Shown in pieces: positions 28,476-29,750 of a stretch of DNA of 29,750 nucleotides. Source of the DNA: Paracoccaceae bacterium (GTDB taxonomy: Bacteria > Pseudomonadota > Alphaproteobacteria > Rhodobacterales > Rhodobacteraceae); NCBI GenBank assembly GCA_007119835.1, contig SKOX01000298.1:1-29750 (forward strand), read 5' to 3'. The notes below the pieces were generated by a model that saw nothing but the letters and a program-made list of their open reading frames with translations, searched no databases and had not been told where the DNA came from. Every line of letters begins with the position of its first letter. The stretch's first letter is position 1. The position numbers were made by a program, and so were the translations under genes.

Positions 28476-29750
28476 ATGAGCAAGGTCATCAAGAACGGCA
28501 CGGTGGTGACGGCCGACCGGAGCTGGAAGGCCGACGTGCTGGTCGATGGCGAGACGATCAGGGCGATCGGGCCCGACCTCAAGGGCGACGAGGTGGTCGA
28601 CGCCGAGGGCGCCTACGTGATGCCGGGCGGGATCGATCCGCACACCCATCTCGAGATGCCGTTCATGGGCACCACCGCGGCCGAGACCTTCGAGAGCGGC
28701 ACCTTCGCCGCGGCCTCGGGCGGCACGACGATGCTGGTCGACTTCGTGCTGCCCGGCGCGGACGGCGGGCTGATCGCCGCGGTCGACGCCTGGGACCGCA
28801 AGTCGCGCGACAAGATCTGCATCGACATCGGCTACCACATGGCGATCACCGGCTGGAACAAGCGCATCTGGGGCGAGATGGCCGAGGTGGTGAAGCGCGG
28901 GGTCAACACCTTCAAGCACTTCATGGCCTACAAGGGCGCGCTGATGATCGACGACGACGAGATGTTCGCGTCGTTCCGGCGGTGTGCCGAGCTCGGGGCG
29001 CTGCCGCTGGTGCATGCCGAGAACGGCGACGTCGTCGCCGAGCTTCAGAACAAGTACATGGCTGAGGGCCTGACCGGCCCCGAGGGCCACGCCTATTCGC
29101 GGCCGCCGGAGGTCGAGGGCGAGGCGGCGAACCGCGCGATCATGATCGCCGACGCCGCCGGCGTGCCGCTCTACATCGTGCACGTGAGCTGCGAGCAGGC
29201 GCACGAGGCGATAAGGCGCGCGCGCCAGAAGGGGATGCGGGTCTACGGCGAGCCGCTGATCCAGCACCTGACCCTCGACGAGACCGAGTATTTCAACAAG
29301 GACTGGGACTACGCAGCGCGGCGGGTGATGTCGCCGCCGTTCCGATCGAAGGACCACCAGGACAGCCTCTGGGCCGGACTGATGTCGGGCTCGCTGCAGG
29401 TGGTCGCCACCGACCATGCCGCCTTCACCACCGACCAGAAGCGCATGGGGCTCTCGGGCTTTCCGTCGATCCCGAACGGGACCGGCGGCCTCGAGGAGCG
29501 GATGCCGCTGCTCTGGACGCGGGGCGTCGAGACCGGACGGCTGACGCCGAACGAGTTCGTGGCGGTGACCTCGACCAACATCGCGAAGATCCTCAACATC
29601 TACCCGAAGAAGGGCGCGCTCGTCGAGGGCGCCGACGCCGACATCGTGGTCTGGGACCCCAAGCTCTCGCGGACCCTGTCGGCGTCGACCCAGAAGTCGG
29701 TTCTCGACTACTCGGTGTTCGAGGGGCTGCAGGTGACCGGCCTGCCGCGC
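28476..29750 (+). CDS. hydA: Dihydropyrimidinase / D-hydantoinase, 3' end missing
   Basis: 425 codons are visible and the gene runs off the right edge; family members are about 480-490 residues. It opens 5,6-dihydrouracil or dihydrothymine to the N-carbamoyl beta-amino acid, the step after PreTA. The binuclear zinc site is complete: His56 and His58 (GGIDPHTHLEMP), the carboxylated Lys147 (FKHFMAYK), His180 (PLVHAENGD), His236 (YIVHVSCEQ) and Asp313 (ATDHAAF); spacings equal those of characterised hydantoinases minus three. A D-hydantoinase label is also possible, but the preTA and rutR neighbours favour dihydropyrimidinase. The ATG at 28476 follows GGGGAG by 6 bases. A beta-ureidopropionase gene would be expected beyond the edge. 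Confidence 0.95.
   Translation, partial: MSKVIKNGTVVTADRSWKADVLVDGETIRAIGPDLKGDEVVDAEGAYVMPGGIDPHTHLEMPFMGTTAAETFESGTFAAASGGTTMLVDFVLPGADGGLIAAVDAWDRKSRDKICIDIGYHMAITGWNKRIWGEMAEVVKRGVNTFKHFMAYKGALMIDDDEMFASFRRCAELGALPLVHAENGDVVAELQNKYMAEGLTGPEGHAYSRPPEVEGEAANRAIMIADAAGVPLYIVHVSCEQAHEAIRRARQKGMRVYGEPLIQHLTLDETEYFNKDWDYAARRVMSPPFRSKDHQDSLWAGLMSGSLQVVATDHAAFTTDQKRMGLSGFPSIPNGTGGLEERMPLLWTRGVETGRLTPNEFVAVTSTNIAKILNIYPKKGALVEGADADIVVWDPKLSRTLSASTQKSVLDYSVFEGLQVTGLPR

Noticed and set aside
1..29750. tRNA, rRNA, CRISPR, insertion sequence, integrase or prophage genes
   Set aside because: Searched by eye on both strands; no cloverleaf, regular spaced repeat, transposase or recombinase motif was found.

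Overview
The window is about 29.75 kb of very GC-rich chromosomal DNA, with short gaps, many 4-bp stop/start overlaps and strong GGAGG-type ribosome sites. Gene content (glnK-amtB with a sigma-54 promoter, poly-hydroxybutyrate-type bdhA, an HWE-family sensor kinase, preT-preA-dihydropyrimidinase under a RutR-like repressor) points to an alphaproteobacterium, most likely in or near the Rhodobacterales. This is inference from gene content; there is no rRNA gene to settle it. I see no insertion sequence, prophage, CRISPR array, tRNA or rRNA, and every complete gene looks intact.

Layout from left to right. At 1-770 (-) lies an exported double-domain rhodanese cut by the left edge, followed by a 500-bp gap and a glycerol dehydrogenase (1271-2368, +). 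A free methionine-(R)-sulfoxide reductase (2528-2983, -) and the ammonium-sensing pair glnK-amtB (4862-3118, -) follow. glnK-amtB has a perfect sigma-54 promoter at 4933-4917 and a strong intrinsic terminator. Next come a class A penicillin-binding protein (5210-7276, +) and a DUF3137 membrane protein (7371-8384, +). Convergent to these is bdhA with a translationally coupled patatin-like lipase (10281-8405, -). Between bdhA and the next gene is a compact candidate small RNA or attenuated leader on the minus strand (about 10466-10391), with its own promoter, hairpin and terminator. Then comes a YejA-like peptide-binding protein overlapping a ferredoxin-reductase-like flavoprotein (10580-13620, +), and a DUF502 membrane protein (14463-13777, -).

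The centre holds a complete pyruvate dehydrogenase operon, aceE-aceF-lpdA (14855-20652, +), in which both E2 and E3 carry an N-terminal lipoyl domain. It is followed on the minus strand by a CoA-binding-domain protein, a structured 3' region with a strong terminator, rlmB, and an HWE histidine kinase fused to a receiver domain (24194-20748).

The right end is a reductive pyrimidine-catabolism locus: preT-preA (24639-27378, +), a RutR-like TetR regulator (28039-27398, -) and dihydropyrimidinase (28476 to the right edge, +). PreTA reduces uracil/thymine to the dihydro forms and the dihydropyrimidinase opens the ring; the next enzyme, beta-ureidopropionase, would be expected past the edge. Two palindromes resembling the RutR box, one upstream of preT (24571-24586) and one between the regulator and the hydrolase (28112-28127), suggest that the repressor controls both arms.

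The most interesting non-coding signals are the minus-strand RNA candidate at 10391-10501, the hairpin-plus-terminator region at 21261-21351, the RutR-like operators, the sigma-54 promoter, and a set of long GC-rich hairpins without U-tracts placed directly after stop codons.
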